From CALMEC01 sp964434425 (GTDB lineage Bacteria; Actinomycetota; Thermoleophilia; Miltoncostaeales; Miltoncostaeaceae): 64,000 nt of DNA. The notes beneath the pieces were generated by a model. The model was not told where the DNA came from. It did not search any database and saw only the letters and a program-made list of their open reading frames with translations. Positions 62,360 through 64,000 of this stretch are shown piece after piece (the first letter of the stretch is position 1; each line of letters starts with the position of its first letter). The position numbers and the translations under genes are program-made. Where the stretch lies: contig CAYSVH010000011.1 in assembly GCA_964434425.1 (NCBI GenBank), positions 27,508 to 91,507 on the forward strand, read 5' to 3'.

Positions 62360-63151
62360 TCAGGCCACCAGCCGCCGCTCGAGTCGCCGCACCGGCAGCC
62401 GGTAGAGGGCCGCCGTCACCACCAGCAGCGCTGCGACGTGGAGGGCGGTGACTCCGTCAACCGTGCCCAGGACCATGTCGCGCGTGGCCTGCACCATGTG
62501 CGACAGAGGAAGGCACCAGCCGATCACCTGCGCCCAGACCGGAAGATCGGTGAAGGGGAAGAAGATCCCCCCGAACAGGAACATCGGGGTGAGGAGTGCG
62601 GTGAAGAAGATGTTGAAGTGCTCGATGTTGGACACGAACGCCGTGTAGGTCATGCCCACGATCGCGAAGCACAGGGCACCGACGATGAACACCACCGGGA
62701 CGAGGAGCACCCACCACGACGCGATGAGCCCCATCACCGCCATGACGACCAGGAACACGAGCCCGTAGATGACCCCGCGCGTGGCGGCCCACAGGTACTC
62801 GCCCACAACGACGTCGCCCACCGACAGCGGCGTCGTCACGACGGCCTCGTAGATGCGCCGGATGTGGATGCGGACGAACGCGTTGTACGTGGTCTCGAGG
62901 ATCGCACCGAACATGACGGCCGAGCAGGCCACGCCGGGCGCGATGAAGGTGACGTAGTCGACCTCGCCCACCGTGGTGAGGTAGGTCCCCAGCCCCATGC
63001 CCATGATGAGCAGGTACGCGACGGCCTCGATGAACCGCGGACCGAGCGTCGTCAGGATGGTCTTGCGCGAGATCAGCGCGTTGCGCTGCCACATCCGCAG
63101 CGCCGAGCGCATGTGGACACGCCGAGAACTCAGATCATTGGGTGCGTCCAT
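62360..63151 (-). CDS. ABC-2 type transporter permease, orphan
   Basis: A 263-residue six-helix permease with the ABC2_membrane pattern, including YNAFVRIHIRRIYEAVVTTPLS and GGIFFPFTDLPVWAQ. It is like NodJ/YadH-type permeases for drugs or glycolipids. No ATPase gene is adjacent within the window. The ATG at 63151 has AGGGAC upstream; that ribosome site lies in the terminal bases of the family 1 repeat copy 3. An internal ATG at 63112 is an alternative start. Confidence 0.85.
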   Translation of the reverse strand: MDAPNDLSSRRVHMRSALRMWQRNALISRKTILTTLGPRFIEAVAYLLIMGMGLGTYLTTVGEVDYVTFIAPGVACSAVMFGAILETTYNAFVRIHIRRIYEAVVTTPLSVGDVVVGEYLWAATRGVIYGLVFLVVMAVMGLIASWWVLLVPVVFIVGALCFAIVGMTYTAFVSNIEHFNIFFTALLTPMFLFGGIFFPFTDLPVWAQVIGWCLPLSHMVQATRDMVLGTVDGVTALHVAALLVVTAALYRLPVRRLERRLVA

Positions 63152-63156
63152 CGGGT

Positions 63157-63312
63157 GTCCCTGGGTCAGAGGTTCGTCTGCGGCTCCCGGGCGAACCCGC
63201 CACGACGCGAGGACGCGGATCCGCCGGACGATCGGGAGTGATTCGGTGGTCGAAGACACGGTTTCGCCATGAGATGCGGCCGGGAGCCGTCGCGTGATTT
63301 CGGACACGGGAC
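63157..63312. repeat. Family 1 repeat, copy 3 (diverged, inverted)
   Basis: The left end GTCCCTGGGTCAGAGGTTCG matches the family 1 terminus, and the inner segment (GAAGACACGGTTTCGCCATG) is the reverse complement of the inner part of copies 1 and 2, so this copy is inverted. The other terminus is degraded except for GGGAC. The element begins five bases upstream of the ABC permease ATG. Confidence 0.65.
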
Positions 63313-63317
63313 ACGCG

Positions 63318-63570
63318 ATGGTCGCCTCCACGATCCCGCGGCCCGGTACACGCCCCCGACGGCGCGACCGACGATCCCGCCGAACGGCCTCGGCGGGCGG
63401 TCGATCCATCCGGCCGCCCCGGGCCGGCCTCCGGGCACCGCGAACAGGCCATCGACATGCCCCTGGGCACGCGGCGACACCCCGCATCCACCGGTGGCGC
63501 GGTGGCCGTCGTGCGCGACCTCATGGGATCACCCATCCCGATGATCGATTCCGTGGAATCACCCATCTAG
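63318..63570. repeat. Family 2 repeat, locus C (degenerate)
   Basis: It starts with ATGGTCGCCTCCACG and ends with GGAATCACCCAT then CTAG (63567-63570). The first unit is longer and diverged; the second is reduced to just its two inverted termini joined together (ATGATCGATTCC next to GTGGAATC near 63,541-63,556). It begins five bases after the family 1 copy and its CTAG overlaps the stop codon of the next gene. Confidence 0.65.
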
Positions 63571-63872
63571 AGGGCTTCGATGGCCGCGCGGAAGTCGTCC
63601 GCCATGCCCGTGTGCCCGAACTTCTCGGCCTGGTCGATGCCCGTCAGATAGGCGTCGGCCGCCTCGTTCGCGCGTCCCGTCCGTGCGAGCGCGTCGCCCA
63701 GACGCCCCCACGCGTTGCCCTCGTCCTCCGCGAGGTCGAGGTAGGCCCGCAGTTCGTCCGCCGCATCGGCCCACCGTTCGGCCCGGTACAGCTCGTTCGC
63801 ATAGCCGTAGCGCGCACGCGGCTCGGCCGGATCGTCGGCGGCGAGCTTCGCGAAGTACTCCAGTCGATCCAC
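63567..63872 (-). CDS. Small TPR-repeat protein
   Basis: This 101-residue soluble protein is made of about three TPR-like helical repeats (PRARYGYANELYRAERWADA, GNAWGRLGDALARTGRANEA). Such proteins mediate protein contacts; the partner is unknown. It starts at GTG 63872 with TACCGT seven bases upstream (leaderless). Its TAG stop is part of the CTAG that bounds repeat locus C. Confidence 0.78.
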   Translation of the reverse strand: MDRLEYFAKLAADDPAEPRARYGYANELYRAERWADAADELRAYLDLAEDEGNAWGRLGDALARTGRANEAADAYLTGIDQAEKFGHTGMADDFRAAIEAL

Positions 63873-63937
63873 CCGCCGAACGGTACCCGGCTCGTGCCAC
63901 CGGTGCCGCCCATCCCGCGCGGTTCGCGAAGCCGCTC

Positions 63938-63953
63938 GCGCAAGCCCGGTGCC
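63938..63953. repeat. Half of a REP-like palindrome
   Basis: GCGCAAGCCCGGTGCC is identical to the left arm of the palindrome at 36,536-36,551, but the right arm is missing; a G/T-rich sequence (ATCTATGGGGGG) follows to the window end. Confidence 0.55.
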
Positions 63954-64000
63954 ATCTATGGGGGGTGGGTGTGTGTCAAGGGGGTGTCGGTGGTTCCAGC

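Overview
The window is a G+C-rich chromosomal segment with short intergenic gaps, frequent ATGA/GTGA stop-start overlaps, many GTG starts and several TANNNT-like -10 hexamers placed 6-7 bases before the start codon (leaderless promoters). Together with an ACT-domain malic enzyme, the small-type PurL with PurS and PurQ, and ergothioneine genes, this suggests an Actinomycetota-like organism, perhaps a deep-branching class such as Thermoleophilia. The class is inference only; no rRNA or marker phylogeny is available here. No tRNA, rRNA, CRISPR array, transposase or integrase was found.

Positions 1-33,000 are mostly housekeeping. In order: an NmrA-like oxidoreductase with a divergent AraC regulator; an S9 peptidase; a MntA/HepT toxin-antitoxin pair whose toxin gene has an in-frame stop; SbcCD; a ChaA-type exchanger followed by a trypsin-fold protein lacking catalytic His and Ser; the purine operon purC-S-Q-L-F-M-N-H; a LysR regulator and a methyltransferase; an L,D-transpeptidase with a GerMN domain and a solute-binding protein; a DJ-1/PfpI protein; a YqhA-like membrane protein; purB-purD (PurB has a C-terminal extension); a hotdog thioesterase; and egtB-egtD. 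PurC, S, Q, L, F, M, N, H, B and D cover the route from phosphoribosylamine to IMP except the PurE/PurK carboxylation step, which is not in the window.

Positions 33,100-60,000 form a surface-polysaccharide island: about a dozen glycosyltransferases (GT4, GT2, a GT2-GT4 fusion, a double-GT2 membrane protein), a Wzx-like flippase, a large GT-C-like membrane protein, a Wzm/Wzt ABC exporter with a C-terminal glycan-binding extension, a coiled-coil protein, a coiled-coil methyltransferase, and gmd-rmd for GDP-6-deoxy-hexose (probably GDP-D-rhamnose). The likely product is a deoxyhexose-containing glycan exported by the ABC transporter, possibly with a methyl-capped end.

Positions 60,000-64,000 hold a small secreted protein, a malic-enzyme-like protein whose metal and malate ligands are substituted, an orphan ABC-2 permease and a TPR protein.

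Three families of short non-coding repeats run through the window: (1) a 158-base element with about 20-base terminal inverted repeats (three copies); (2) dimers of a 165-168-base unit with terminal inverted repeats, bounded by CTAG/CTAA (three loci); and (3) REP-like palindromes with a fixed core GGTGYCWGRCACC but locus-specific arms (six sites plus one half site). Families 1 and 2 abut or overlap gene stops and starts. Family 2 ends supply part of the predicted -10 hexamer of wzm and of the secreted-protein gene. These elements are the most novel signal here.
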